A DNA stretch of 64,000 bases, taken from contig NZ_LZSG01000069.1 in the NCBI RefSeq assembly GCF_001665395.1, positions 25,274-89,273 on the forward strand, written 5' to 3'. Below the pieces are notes generated by a model, which saw only the letters and a list, made by a program, of their open reading frames with translations, searched no databases and had not been told where the DNA came from. The position numbers were made by a program, and so were the translations under genes. Of the stretch, positions 1 to 12,939 are shown piece by piece. Position 1 is the stretch's first letter. Every line of letters begins with the position of its first letter. This DNA is from Mycobacterium sp. 1164966.3. GTDB lineage: Bacteria > Actinomycetota > Actinomycetes > Mycobacteriales > Mycobacteriaceae.

Positions 1-177
1 GCGAGCGCCGACCAGACCCCAATATCCCTGGACGTACTTGCCGGTGGTGTAAGCCGCGTGGGTACCGACGACCAGCAGTGCGGCCACCGCGCGGATACCG
101 GTCAGTGACGCGACCCGATCCACATGTGAGACCTGCTCCAGTCCGCCCTGAGCGTCTCGTTCCTCGGAGAGCGTCAT
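1..177 (-). CDS. Acyltransferase-3 family membrane protein, N-terminal part only
   Basis: The reverse strand from an ATG at 177 reads 59 codons without a stop and runs off the window edge. After a short polar N-terminus it contains LTGIRAVAALLVVGTHAAY, the typical first membrane segment of acyltransferase-3 proteins, with the family's R..A...V...H pattern; the His is the expected catalytic residue. These integral membrane enzymes transfer acyl groups to sugars or lipids at the cell surface. Its ATG overlaps the stop codon of deaD (ATGA, 174-177), so the two genes are probably translationally coupled. The position matches H37Rv Rv1254. The acyl acceptor cannot be inferred. Confidence 0.75.
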   Translation of the reverse strand, partial: MTLSEERDAQGGLEQVSHVDRVASLTGIRAVAALLVVGTHAAYTTGKYVQGYWGLVGAR

Positions 178-1886
178 CCTGCGCGCTTCCGGCGTGGCTT
201 GCCGCCGTCGCGGCTGCGGCTCTTGTCGGATTTCTCAGACGAACGCTCCGGGCGCAGGTTGATCAGCACGCCCGAGATACGGGTTGCCTCAAGTTTTTTG
301 AGCGTCGCTTTGGACAGCTTGGCGGGAAGCTCCACCAGGGAGAAATCCGGCCCGATCGCGATGTGGCCGAAGTCGCTGCGGTGCAGACCTCCCTCGTTGG
401 CAATGGCGCCGACGATCGCACCCGGGCCGATCTTGTGCCGCTTGCCGACGGATATTCGGTAAGTACCGAAGTCTCTTACCCGCCTTGGCTTTTCGGGACC
501 GTCATCGCGGGTGCGCGGTTTGGGCCGGTCCGGAGGCGGCTCGGTCATCAGGAACGCCTCGCCGTCGCGGGACTGCAAGGCCAGCGCCGCGGCGATATCG
601 GCCATCGGGACGTCGTGCTCACGTTCGTAGTCCTGGACCAGCTTGCGGAACAAGTCGATACCCGCGGAGCCGAGCGAGTCGGTGATGGAATCGGAGAACT
701 TCGCCATGCGCTGAGCGTTGACGTCCTCGACGGTGGGCAGTTCTGTCTCGGTAAGCGTTTGGCGCGTCGCCTTTTCGATTGACTTGAGCAGGTGGCGCTC
801 CCGCGGGGAGACGAACAGCAACGCGGTTCCCGACCGTCCGGCCCGGCCGGTGCGGCCGATCCGGTGCACGTAGGACTCGGTGTCGTGCGGGATGTCGTAG
901 TTGACCACGTGCGATATCCGGTCTACATCCAGGCCCCGGGCCGCCACGTCGGTGGCGACCAGGATATCGATACCTTTGGCGCCACCGTCTTTCAGTGCGG
1001 CTATGGTGCGCTCCCGCTGGCCCTGGGGAATGTCGCCGTTGATGGCGGCGGCGGAAAACCCTCGGGCACGCAGCTTTTCGGCGACCTCTTCGGTGGCTTG
1101 CTTGGTACGCACGAAGACGATCATCGCCTCGAACGGCTCGACCTCGAGCACCCGCGTCAGCGCGTCCATCTTGCGCGGACCGGCGACCTGTATGAAGCGC
1201 TGCGAGATGTTCTCTGCGGTAGCGGTTTTCGCTTTGAAGGTGACCTCGAACGGGTCGTGGAGGTATTTGGCGGTGATTTTGCGGATCGCTGGCGGCATGG
1301 TCGCCGAGAACAGCGCCACCTGCTTGTATTCCGGGGTTTCGGACAGGATGCGCTCGACGTCCTCGGCAAAGCCCATCGCGAGCATCTCGTCGGCCTCGTC
1401 GAGAACCAGGTAGTCCACCCGCGACAGGTCCAGGGTTCCGCGTTCGAGGTGGTCGATGACCCGGCCGGGAGTGCCGACCACCACCTGCGCACCGCGTTTC
1501 AGCCCGGCGAGTTGCACGGCGTAGGAGGACCCACCGTAGACCGGCAGCACGTTGATCTTGGGTAGATGGGCTCCGTAGCGGCCGAACGCCTCGGCCACCT
1601 GCAGGGCCAGCTCACGCGTCGGGGCCAGCACCAGAGCCTGAGTTGCCTTGCTGGTGACGTCGATTCTGGACAGGATCGGTATCGCGAAGGCTGCCGTCTT
1701 CCCGGTTCCCGTCTGCGCCAGTCCCACCACGTCGGAACCGGCCATCAGCGCCGGAATCGTGGCTTCCTGGATGGCCGTGGGGGACTCGTAACCGACATCG
1801 GCGATCGCCCGCAGGACCGAAGGGTGAATCTGCAGGTCGGCAAACGTCGCAGGCGGCGACTCCGGCGAATTATCCAAACGGGCCAT
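174..1886 (-). CDS. deaD: DEAD-box ATP-dependent RNA helicase DeaD
   Basis: Unwinds RNA duplexes, probably in ribosome assembly and mRNA turnover, and is often cold-linked. All helicase motifs are visible: AQTGTGKT (Walker A), PTRELALQ, TPGR, LDEADEM (DEAD box), FSATMPP, ARGLDVD and HRIGRTGRAGR. The C-terminal part (starting YRISVGKRHKIGPGAIVG) is the DbpA-type RNA-binding domain, followed by a basic tail. The reading frame is open to 1961, but the start at MARLDNSPES (1886) gives 570 aa, close to the 563 aa of M. tuberculosis DeaD. The extra upstream residues would come from the palindromic repeat at 1926-1981, so they are unlikely to be coding. Confidence 0.93.
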   Translation of the reverse strand: MARLDNSPESPPATFADLQIHPSVLRAIADVGYESPTAIQEATIPALMAGSDVVGLAQTGTGKTAAFAIPILSRIDVTSKATQALVLAPTRELALQVAEAFGRYGAHLPKINVLPVYGGSSYAVQLAGLKRGAQVVVGTPGRVIDHLERGTLDLSRVDYLVLDEADEMLAMGFAEDVERILSETPEYKQVALFSATMPPAIRKITAKYLHDPFEVTFKAKTATAENISQRFIQVAGPRKMDALTRVLEVEPFEAMIVFVRTKQATEEVAEKLRARGFSAAAINGDIPQGQRERTIAALKDGGAKGIDILVATDVAARGLDVDRISHVVNYDIPHDTESYVHRIGRTGRAGRSGTALLFVSPRERHLLKSIEKATRQTLTETELPTVEDVNAQRMAKFSDSITDSLGSAGIDLFRKLVQDYEREHDVPMADIAAALALQSRDGEAFLMTEPPPDRPKPRTRDDGPEKPRRVRDFGTYRISVGKRHKIGPGAIVGAIANEGGLHRSDFGHIAIGPDFSLVELPAKLSKATLKKLEATRISGVLINLRPERSSEKSDKSRSRDGGKPRRKRAG

Positions 1887-1925
1887 TTGACCTCGCAGTC
1901 TACGGTGCCCGACGGTTGGCGTCGC

Positions 1926-1981
1926 GAGCGCGCGTATCGGTACGGCGACACGCCGTGTCACGCGTACCTCTGCGCGCGCTC
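1926..1981. repeat. Dispersed intergenic palindrome, copy 1
   Basis: The terminal arms gagcgcgcg (1926-1934) and cgcgcgctc (1973-1981) are perfect inverted repeats around a core containing gtacggcgacacgccg. Related cores lie at 12857-12916, 13797-13858 and 54446-54493. This copy sits between the divergent genes deaD and lprE, so it could also affect their promoters. Confidence 0.75.
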
Positions 1982-2055
1982 ACACCGGTGAATGCCGGGC
2001 GAATGCCCGGAGACCCGGCCACGCCTGCAGCATCTGCCTCCGCGATGACGGTACG

Positions 2056-2643
2056 GTGCCCGATGTGTGGTCGTTACCTTGCCGCGCAGAGCTGTTGACG
2101 GGCCTTTCCGCTGCTGTATTTCTTGCGCCGACGCTGACCGGGTGCGGTTCCGGAGACTCCACCGTCGCGAAGACGCCGCATCCGACCGCGTCGATCACCG
2201 CTCCCGCCGCGAGCGCGCCGGCACCGACGGCCGCCCCGTCCAGCAGCGCTTCGCCACCTGACCCGTGCGCCGTCAACCTGGCTTCGCCGACGATCGCAAA
2301 GGTGGTTTCCGAACTGCCCCGTGATCCGCGCAGTCATCAGTCCTGGAACCCGGAGCCCTTGGCCGGTAACTACAACGAGTGCGCCCAGCTGTCGGCGGTG
2401 GTGATCAAGGCCAACACGAACGGTGACCATCCCACCACCCGGGCGGTGATGTTCCACCTCGGCAAATACATCCCGCAAGGGGTGCCCGACACATACGGGT
2501 TCAACGGCATTGACACGTCGCAATGCACCGGCGACACGGTTGCGCTGACCTATCCCAGCGGCGTCAACGGCTTGGGCACCCGGGTGAAGTTCCGGTGGAA
2601 CGGCAATGGGGTCGAGCTCATCGCCAACACACCGGGCGCCTGA
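2056..2643 (+). CDS. lprE: Lipoprotein LprE (DUF3558 family)
   Basis: A 195-aa exported lipoprotein. The signal peptide has a basic start, a hydrophobic stretch (LLTGLSAAVFLAPT) and the lipobox LTGC, with Cys about residue 31 as the lipidated residue. A Thr/Ala/Pro/Ser-rich linker follows, and then a DUF3558 domain with DPCAVNLASPT near its start and conserved Cys residues. The GTG start at 2056 places the signal peptide at the N-terminus. It corresponds to H37Rv Rv1252c. The family has no assigned biochemical function; surface location is inferred from the lipobox. Confidence 0.85.
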   Translation: MPDVWSLPCRAELLTGLSAAVFLAPTLTGCGSGDSTVAKTPHPTASITAPAASAPAPTAAPSSSASPPDPCAVNLASPTIAKVVSELPRDPRSHQSWNPEPLAGNYNECAQLSAVVIKANTNGDHPTTRAVMFHLGKYIPQGVPDTYGFNGIDTSQCTGDTVALTYPSGVNGLGTRVKFRWNGNGVELIANTPGA

Positions 2644-2689
2644 TCCGCGCACCGGCTGATTGTCGGTGCCCTCCCCTAAGGTTGCTGCT

Positions 2690-5600
2690 GTGTTCGTCAT
2701 CGGCGACAGCCCAACCCAAACGGTTGTCTACAGCGCGTCGGATCTCGCCGCCGCCGCTCGGTGCGAGTACGCCATGCTGCGGGATTTCGACGCAAAACTG
2801 GGCTGGGGTCCCGACGTTGCCGTCACGGACGAACTGCTGGCGCGCACCGCCGCACTGGGTGACGCGCATGAGCTCCGCCGGCTCGACCGCCTGCGCGACG
2901 AGTTCGGTGGCGAGGTCGCGGTCATCGGCCGACCGCCGTACACATCCGCGGGCTTGACGGCCGCCGCAGACGCGACGCGGCGCGCGATCGCCAGGGGCGC
3001 CCCGGCGGTCTACCAGGCCGCCGTGTTCGACGGGCGTTTCGTCGGGTTCGCCGACTTCCTGGTCCGCGACGGCGGACAGTATCGGGTGGTCGACACCAAA
3101 CTGGCCCGCTCCGCAAAGGTCACTGCGTTGCTGCAATTGGCGGCCTACGCGGACACCCTGGCCGACGCGGGTGTCGCGGTGGCGCCGGAAGCCGAGCTGG
3201 AACTCGGCGACGGGACCGTCACCCGCCACCGACTCTGCGACCTGATCCCGGTTTATCGAGCCCAGCGCGCGCGGGTGCAGCGTCTCCTCGACGATCACTA
3301 TTCGGCCGGTACGGCGGTGCGCTGGGACGACGAGCGGGTGGAAGCATGCCTGCGCTGTGAGCTGTGCACCGAGCAGTTGCGCGCCGCCGACGATGTTCTG
3401 CTGGTGGCCGGGATGCGAATAAGTCAGCGCGAGAAGCTTATTGCTGCCGACATCACCACCATCACCGAACTTGCCGGCCACCACGGACCGGTGCCCAACC
3501 TGGCGCCCAGCGCGCTCGCCAACTTGACCGCTCAGGCCAAACTGCAAGTCCGCCAGCGCGACACAGGCATACCGCAATACGAGATCGCCGACCCGCAGCC
3601 GCTGACGCTGCTGCCCGAACCCGACCCCGGTGACCTGTTCTTCGACTTCGAGGGCGATCCGCTGTGGACGGCGGACGGCCGCGAGTGGGGGCTGGAATAC
3701 CTGTTCGGCGTCCTGGAGGCCGGGCCGGCCGGAACCTTCCGCCCGCTGTGGGCGCATAACCGGGTGGACGAACGCCAGGCTCTGGTCGATTTCCTGGCGC
3801 TGGTGGCCAAGCGCCGGAGGCGGCGTCCGAACATGCACATCTACCACTACGCGCCGTACGAGAAGACGGCACTGTTGCGGCTGGCCGGACGGTACGGCGT
3901 CGGCGAGGACGAAGTGGACGACTTGCTGCGCAACGGTGTGTTGGTGGACCTCTACCCGTTGGTGCGCAAGAGTATTCGCATCGGAGCGGAATCGTGCAGC
4001 CTGAAGGCGCTGGAGCCGCTGTATATGGGTAGCCAGTTGCGGTCCGGCGAGGTCACCACCGCCGCCGATTCCATCACCGGCTACGCGCGCTACTGCGATC
4101 TGCGCGCCGAGGGCCGCCACGACGAGGCCGCGACGGTGCTGAAAGAAATCGAGGCCTACAACCACTACGACTGCCGGTCCACTCGTGAACTGCGCGATTG
4201 GCTGCTGATGCGCGCGTGGGAAGCCGGTGTCATTCCGGTTGGGGCTCAACCGGTTCCCGACGGCGGCCCCATCGAAGGCCACGATCAACTGGCGACGAGA
4301 CTGGCAGCCTGCACCGGAGATGCCGCGGTCAGCGATCGCACGCCCGAGCAGACCGCGGTCGCTCTGATCGCCGCGGCTCGCGGCTATCATCGCCGCGAGG
4401 ACAAGCCTTTCTGGTGGGCCCATTTCGACCGGCTGAATTTCCCGCTCGACGAATGGGCGGACAACACAGATGTTTTCGTGGCCCACGAAGCTGAGGTCAT
4501 CGTCGACTGGCACACGCCGCCACGCGCCCGCAAGCCGCAGCGACGCGTGCGTCTGCGCGGTGAGCTGGCGCGTGGTGACCTCAAGTCGGACGTGTTCGCC
4601 CTCTACGAGCCAGCGGCGCCGTCGTGCCTGACCGACAGCCCGGACCGCCGGGCCGCGGGCAACGCCGTGGTCGTCGAAACGGACGACCCGAGCCTGCCCA
4701 CCCAAGTCGTCATCCTGGAACGCACCGGCAAGGATGGCAACACATTTCACCAGCTGCCATTCGCACTGACCCCCGGGCCTCCCGTGCCGACCACGGCGCT
4801 GCGGGCTTCGATCGAGTCGACGGCTGCCGCGTTGGCGGATGGGTTGCCGCGGCTCCCCCACACCGCGCTGTTCGACATTCTGCTGCGCCGGCCGCCCCGC
4901 ACCCGCAGCGGTGCCGGGCTGCCGCGCGGCACCGACACCGTCGGCGACATCACCGCTGCGCTGCTCGACCTGGATGCGTCCTACCTGGCCGTGCACGGGC
5001 CACCGGGAACCGGTAAAACGTATACCGCCGCGCAGGTGATCACCCGGTTGGTCGCTCAACGTGCTTGGCGCATCGGCGTTGTCGCGCAGTCGCACGCCGC
5101 GGTGGAGAACGTGCTCGCCGACGTGATCAGCGCCGGGCTGGATCCGCAGCGAGTTGCGAAGAAACCCCATGATCACCGCGCTGCCCGCTGGCAGCAGATC
5201 GACAGCGACCACTACGCCACGTTCATTGCCGACAATGCGGGCTGTGTGATCGGCGGTACCGCATGGGATTTCGCTAATCCCAACCGCGTCCCACCGGGCA
5301 GCCTGGACCTGCTGGTGATCGACGAGGCGGGCCAGTTCTGTCTGGCCAACACCATCGCGGTGGCACCTGCGGCCCGCAATTTGCTCCTGCTCGGAGACCC
5401 GCAGCAGCTGCCGCAGGTCAGCCAGGGCACCCATCCCGAACCGGTCGACAGATCAGCGCTGGATTGGCTGGTCGACGGCCAGCGCACGCTGCCCGACGAG
5501 CGCGGCTACTTCCTGGACCGCTCGTATCGCATGCACCCGTCGGTCTGCGCCGCAGTGTCCAGACTGTCCTACGGGGGCAGACTCCATTCACATGCCGAAT

Positions 5601-6112
5601 GCACCGCCGCGCGTTACCTCGAGGGGCAAGAACCTGGGGTACATGTGATTTCGGTTCGGCACCAAGGCAATTCGGTCGACAGCCCGGAGGAGGCCGACGC
5701 CATCACCGCCCAGATCACGCGGCTGCTCGGCGCCGCGTGGACCGACGAACACGGCACCCGGCCACTGGCCGTCTCCGATGTGCTGGTCCTCGCGCCGTAC
5801 AACGCTCAGGTGGCGCTGCTGCGCCAGCGACTGGCGACGGCCGGGCTCGGCGGAGTCCGCGTCGGAACCGTGGACAAGTTTCAGGGCGGCCAGGCCCCAG
5901 TGGTCTTCGTTTCGATGACCGCGTCGTCCATCGCCGAGGTGCCCCGCGGAATCTCGTTCCTGCTCAACAGGAATCGGCTCAATGTCGCCGTCAGCCGGGC
6001 ACAGTACGCTGCGATGATCGTGCGCTCGGAGCTGCTGACGGATTACCTGCCCGCCACGCCCGCCGGTTTGGTCGACCTGGGCGCGTTCCTGGCGCTGAGC
6101 GGACCAGCGTAG
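2690..6112 (+). CDS. TM0106-type RecB-like nuclease fused to a superfamily I helicase
   Basis: About 1140 aa with two parts. The N-terminal half carries a RecB-type nuclease region (GVLEAGP and FFDFEGDPLW motifs, Cys cluster CLRCELCTEQ) and an RNase H-like segment (IYHYAPYEKTALLRLA). The C-terminal half is an Upf1/Dna2-like helicase with GPPGTGKT (Walker A), LVIDEAGQF (motif II), GDPQQLPQVS (motif III), VGTVDKFQGGQAPVV and RLNVAVSRAQ (motifs V-VI). The GTG at 2690 gives a length matching H37Rv Rv1251c (1139 aa) better than the more upstream 2660. A role in nucleic-acid processing or repair is likely; the substrate is unknown. Confidence 0.88.
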   Translation: MFVIGDSPTQTVVYSASDLAAAARCEYAMLRDFDAKLGWGPDVAVTDELLARTAALGDAHELRRLDRLRDEFGGEVAVIGRPPYTSAGLTAAADATRRAIARGAPAVYQAAVFDGRFVGFADFLVRDGGQYRVVDTKLARSAKVTALLQLAAYADTLADAGVAVAPEAELELGDGTVTRHRLCDLIPVYRAQRARVQRLLDDHYSAGTAVRWDDERVEACLRCELCTEQLRAADDVLLVAGMRISQREKLIAADITTITELAGHHGPVPNLAPSALANLTAQAKLQVRQRDTGIPQYEIADPQPLTLLPEPDPGDLFFDFEGDPLWTADGREWGLEYLFGVLEAGPAGTFRPLWAHNRVDERQALVDFLALVAKRRRRRPNMHIYHYAPYEKTALLRLAGRYGVGEDEVDDLLRNGVLVDLYPLVRKSIRIGAESCSLKALEPLYMGSQLRSGEVTTAADSITGYARYCDLRAEGRHDEAATVLKEIEAYNHYDCRSTRELRDWLLMRAWEAGVIPVGAQPVPDGGPIEGHDQLATRLAACTGDAAVSDRTPEQTAVALIAAARGYHRREDKPFWWAHFDRLNFPLDEWADNTDVFVAHEAEVIVDWHTPPRARKPQRRVRLRGELARGDLKSDVFALYEPAAPSCLTDSPDRRAAGNAVVVETDDPSLPTQVVILERTGKDGNTFHQLPFALTPGPPVPTTALRASIESTAAALADGLPRLPHTALFDILLRRPPRTRSGAGLPRGTDTVGDITAALLDLDASYLAVHGPPGTGKTYTAAQVITRLVAQRAWRIGVVAQSHAAVENVLADVISAGLDPQRVAKKPHDHRAARWQQIDSDHYATFIADNAGCVIGGTAWDFANPNRVPPGSLDLLVIDEAGQFCLANTIAVAPAARNLLLLGDPQQLPQVSQGTHPEPVDRSALDWLVDGQRTLPDERGYFLDRSYRMHPSVCAAVSRLSYGGRLHSHAECTAARYLEGQEPGVHVISVRHQGNSVDSPEEADAITAQITRLLGAAWTDEHGTRPLAVSDVLVLAPYNAQVALLRQRLATAGLGGVRVGTVDKFQGGQAPVVFVSMTASSIAEVPRGISFLLNRNRLNVAVSRAQYAAMIVRSELLTDYLPATPAGLVDLGAFLALSGPA

Positions 6113-6197
6113 TTACGGACCTCCCCGCCGAGCGTGCAACCACGGCGAAAATCCCGCCCTCAGAACACGTTCGGCGAAAGTTTGAGACGCTACGACA

Positions 6198-7898
6198 CTA
6201 CTGCCCTTCGCGGCGGCCCTGGTTGTGCGCGAACCCAATCGGCTGGACCGCCGCCTCCCAGCCGACGGCTCGGCCGTGGTGCGGCAGGTCACGCGCCGAT
6301 GGGTGCACCCGCGGCGCGATGTCCGCCCGGTCCTCGATGTCCGGTTCCCGCAACAGTAGGTACTCGACATACGGGTCGTCGTCGTCGTCTTCGCCGTATT
6401 CCCAGTCGACCTCGTCGGGTTCGCGAGCGCGCCTGAAGTCGACCAGGAACAGGGCGGCAACGACACCGAGCAAGCCGATGAATGCGGGCAGCAGCACCGA
6501 CTGCGACATCGCCGCCGAGAACGGCTCGCGCAAGAACTCGGGAAGTTGCAGACCGCGCCGGCCCGCCGCCGAAGCCCGGGCCGGCATTTCAGCGCTGATC
6601 CGCGACGTCATGAACCCGGCCATGCCGGCGCTTCCGAGCACCGCTCCGAGCTGCCGGACCGCGTTGTACACGCCGGAGCTGGCGCCGGCCAGCTGCGGCG
6701 GCAGGTTGCGCGTCGCGGTCGCCGTCAGCGGCGACCACACAAACGCCATCCCGACACCGATGCCGACGAACGGCACCAACAGCCGCCAGATCGGCGTGCC
6801 CGGAGTCATTTCGGTGGACAGCCACGTCAGCGAGATCGCCAGAGCCGAAAAGCCGAAACCGAGCACCGGCAACGGGTGGCTCCTGTCGACGATGCGGCCG
6901 GCCAGCGGCGCCAGCACCCCGTTGGCGATCGCCATCGGCGCGATCAACAGGGCCGAGCGGGTCGGCGACAGGCCGCACACCGCCTGCGCATAGAAGGCGA
7001 CCGGCAGCATCATCGCCGTCGTCGCGAAGGCGACAATCGCCACTCCGACGCTGCACAGGCTGAAGTCGCGGTCGGCGAAGATGCGCAGCGGGATCAGCGG
7101 TTCGCCGGTATGCATGGCCTGCCAGTAGACGAACGCCACCATGAACCCCACCCCGGCGACGATCACCGCCCAGATGCCCGGATCCCAGCCGGCGGCCTGG
7201 CCCTGCTGCAGCCCGAAGACGATGAGGAACATGCCCAAACCGGACAGCGCGACGCCGATCAGGTCGAGCTGGTGCGCCTGCACGGGCAGCACCGGCACCA
7301 GCCACACTGCCAACGCCATACCCACGATGCCGATGGGAACGTTGACGAAGAAAATCCACTGCCAACCCAGGCCGTCGACCAGCAGCCCGCCGGCCAGCGG
7401 ACCCACGAGGCTGGCGACACCGGCCGTGGCCCCCCACAGGCTGGCAGCGACGCCGCGGCGCTCCGCAGGAAAGATCCGCGTGATCGTCGACAACGTCTGC
7501 GGGGTGAGCACCCCGGCACCGACTCCCTGCACCACTCGAGCGGCGATGAGCATGGCGGCACTGCCCGACAGTCCGCACCACAGCGACGCGGCGGTGAAGA
7601 CGGCCAGACCGATCAGGTAGAGGTTCTTGGGCCCGAACCGGTCACCGAGCCGGCCGGCGACCAGCAAGACCACCGCGTACCCCAGTAGGTACGCGCTGGT
7701 CACCCAGACCACGGAGGCGTAGCCGGCGTGCAAGTCGGCCATGATGGTCGGATTTGCGATAGCGACGATGGTCGAGTCGACCATGATCATGAAGAAGCCG
7801 ATCATCATCGCCCACAAGGTGTTCCACGGGTTCGTGGGATGACTGAGCCCCGCGCGGCCCCCAAGCGCCCGGGGCCAGCGAGCCCAGGCCGTGGTCAT
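6198..7898 (-). CDS. DHA2/EmrB-QacA family drug transporter (MFS, 14 TM)
   Basis: A 566-aa major-facilitator protein of the proton-driven multidrug family; ortholog of H37Rv Rv1250. The first helix carries MIGFFMIMVDSTIVAIA, the DHA2 motif D1 (Asp in helix 1). GRLGDRFGPKN is motif A after helix 2, and GVGAGVLTPQTLSTI and GPLAGGLLVDGLGWQW match motifs of helices 4-5. About 14 hydrophobic segments are visible. The C-terminus is a hydrophilic tail with a run of acidic residues (EYGEDDDDDP), probably cytoplasmic. It diverges from the small membrane-protein gene at 8128. The substrate is unknown. Confidence 0.88.
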   Translation of the reverse strand: MTTAWARWPRALGGRAGLSHPTNPWNTLWAMMIGFFMIMVDSTIVAIANPTIMADLHAGYASVVWVTSAYLLGYAVVLLVAGRLGDRFGPKNLYLIGLAVFTAASLWCGLSGSAAMLIAARVVQGVGAGVLTPQTLSTITRIFPAERRGVAASLWGATAGVASLVGPLAGGLLVDGLGWQWIFFVNVPIGIVGMALAVWLVPVLPVQAHQLDLIGVALSGLGMFLIVFGLQQGQAAGWDPGIWAVIVAGVGFMVAFVYWQAMHTGEPLIPLRIFADRDFSLCSVGVAIVAFATTAMMLPVAFYAQAVCGLSPTRSALLIAPMAIANGVLAPLAGRIVDRSHPLPVLGFGFSALAISLTWLSTEMTPGTPIWRLLVPFVGIGVGMAFVWSPLTATATRNLPPQLAGASSGVYNAVRQLGAVLGSAGMAGFMTSRISAEMPARASAAGRRGLQLPEFLREPFSAAMSQSVLLPAFIGLLGVVAALFLVDFRRAREPDEVDWEYGEDDDDDPYVEYLLLREPDIEDRADIAPRVHPSARDLPHHGRAVGWEAAVQPIGFAHNQGRREGQ

Positions 7899-8066
7899 GG
7901 ATCCACCTCGTTCGTTCGCGATCTATTTGCGGCTACCGACGAGCAACGACCCCAAATGTGGCCGACACCGGCCCGCGTCGTGCTCGACTTTATCTCGCGG
8001 GCCGGCATCGTCCCAGGTGGGCAGAAGGCCGGTCGGCGACGCAGCGGTTTTCCGCCGGGCACTTAC

Positions 8067-8100
8067 TTGACCGAATGAGCGTTAGCCTAGGGACTAGCTA
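8067..8100 (+). promoter_or_regulatory. Putative promoter of the 8128 gene
   Basis: gcgttagcct (8079-8088) contains TAGCCT, which fits the mycobacterial -10 pattern TANNNT, about 40 bases before the start codon. The nearby ttgacc (8067-8072) is too close to act as its -35 box. The same 10-mer lies upstream of kgd at 8933-8942. This is a motif-based guess. Confidence 0.35.
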
Positions 8101-8127
8101 GGGAGAACCCATTCCCAGGAGAGGAAA

Positions 8128-8883
8128 ATGAGCGCCCGACGAAGCAAGTCCAAGCCGGACCACTTGCCGGCCACCACAGACGGCCGACCCAAAGCGTCTG
8201 CGCGCGCGTTGGCGCAGGTCATCGAGCGGAGCGCGCGGATACAGGGCCCGGCGGCGCAGGCATATGTGGCCCGGCTGCGGCGTGCCCATCCGGCCGCGGG
8301 CCCCGCCGAAATCGCGGCCAAGCTGGAAAAGCGCTACTTGGCCGCGTTGACCGCCAGCGGTGCGGCGGTGGGTTCTGCGGCGACGTTCCCCGGCGTGGGC
8401 ACCCTGACCGCGCTTTCCGCAGGCGCCGGAGAGACTGTCTTCTTCCTGGAAGCCACCGCGCTGTTCGTGTTGGCGACGGCCGAGGTGTACGGCATCCCGC
8501 TCGACCACCGGGAGCGGCGCCGCGCGCTGGTGCTGGCCGTCCTCGTCGGAGACGACAGCAAGCGCGCCATCGGCGAACTGATCGGGCCCGGGCGCACCAA
8601 CGGCGGCTGGCTGGCCGAGGGTATGGCCTCGCTGCCGATGTCGACGTTGGCGCGGCTGAACACCCGGATGCTCAAGTACGCGGTCAAGCGGTACGCGGTG
8701 AAACGCGGCGCGTTGATGTTCGGCAAGATGCTTCCGGTCGGCGTCGGAGCGGCGGTCGGTGGCGTCGGCAACCGCATCGTGGGCAAGAAGATCGTCAACA
8801 ACGCTCGCCAGGCGTTCGGCGTCCCGCCGGCCCGCTGGCCGGTGACCCTGCACCTGCTGCCGGCCGTCAACGAGGCCGGCTAG
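8128..8883 (+). CDS. Conserved mycobacterial membrane protein (Rv1249c-like)
   Basis: 251 aa. A basic N-terminus (SARRSKSKPDHLP) is followed by a cytoplasmic helical region. The central hydrophobic region (GSAATFPGVGTLTALSAGAG and FFLEATALFVLATAEVYG) should form one or two membrane segments, and a Gly-rich hydrophobic hairpin lies near the C-terminus (MLPVGVGAAVGGVGNRIVG). A good ribosome-binding site (aggagagg) precedes the ATG at 8128. It matches H37Rv Rv1249c (262 aa). No enzymatic motif is recognised and no function is assigned. Confidence 0.8.
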   Translation: MSARRSKSKPDHLPATTDGRPKASARALAQVIERSARIQGPAAQAYVARLRRAHPAAGPAEIAAKLEKRYLAALTASGAAVGSAATFPGVGTLTALSAGAGETVFFLEATALFVLATAEVYGIPLDHRERRRALVLAVLVGDDSKRAIGELIGPGRTNGGWLAEGMASLPMSTLARLNTRMLKYAVKRYAVKRGALMFGKMLPVGVGAAVGGVGNRIVGKKIVNNARQAFGVPPARWPVTLHLLPAVNEAG

Positions 8884-8932
8884 ACGGGCCGGCGCCGGGG
8901 TCTCCCAGTCTCCTCTCGCGGATAGCCGCAAA

Positions 8933-8942
8933 GCGTTAGCCT
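8933..8942 (+). promoter_or_regulatory. Candidate extended -10 element upstream of kgd
   Basis: gcgttagcct here is identical to the 10-mer at 8079-8088 in front of the preceding gene. TAGCCT (8937-8942) fits a SigA-type -10. It would give a 5' leader of about 135 bases before the kgd GTG. No clear -35 is seen. Confidence 0.3.
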
Positions 8943-9084
8943 TTAGAAGTCGGCGATCTTCCGGGCCGCCGCGGGTGTGGGGGTATCCCGCTGGACGGGG
9001 TGCCGTAGATGGCAGCGCGTGCAGGGATCGTGCCGGAAGCTTGCAGGCGATACTCGGAGCAAAGAATCGAGGCGAACAGCGGCC

Positions 9085-12849
<3,765 letters not shown>

Positions 12850-12856
12850 CTCGCCC

Positions 12857-12916
12857 GCGAGCGTGCGTAAAGTGTCAGCGATATCGGCGTGTCGGCGTAC
12901 AAACGCGCACGCTCGC
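12857..12916. repeat. Dispersed intergenic palindrome, copy 2
   Basis: The arms gcgagcgtgcg (12857-12867) and cgcacgctcgc (12906-12916) are perfect inverted repeats. The reverse complement of the core reads tttgtacgccgacacgccg, which matches copies 1 and 4. It occupies most of the 90-base gap between kgd and the SDR gene, where H37Rv carries relBE. Confidence 0.8.
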
Positions 12917-12939
12917 GCAGCGAGAAAGTGAGGGCATAC

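Noticed and set aside
2618..5434. A 938-codon open frame on the minus strand opposite the nuclease/helicase gene
   Set aside because: It is the GC-driven shadow of a well-supported gene: no domain resemblance, Arg/Gln/Gly-rich composition and no ribosome-binding site.
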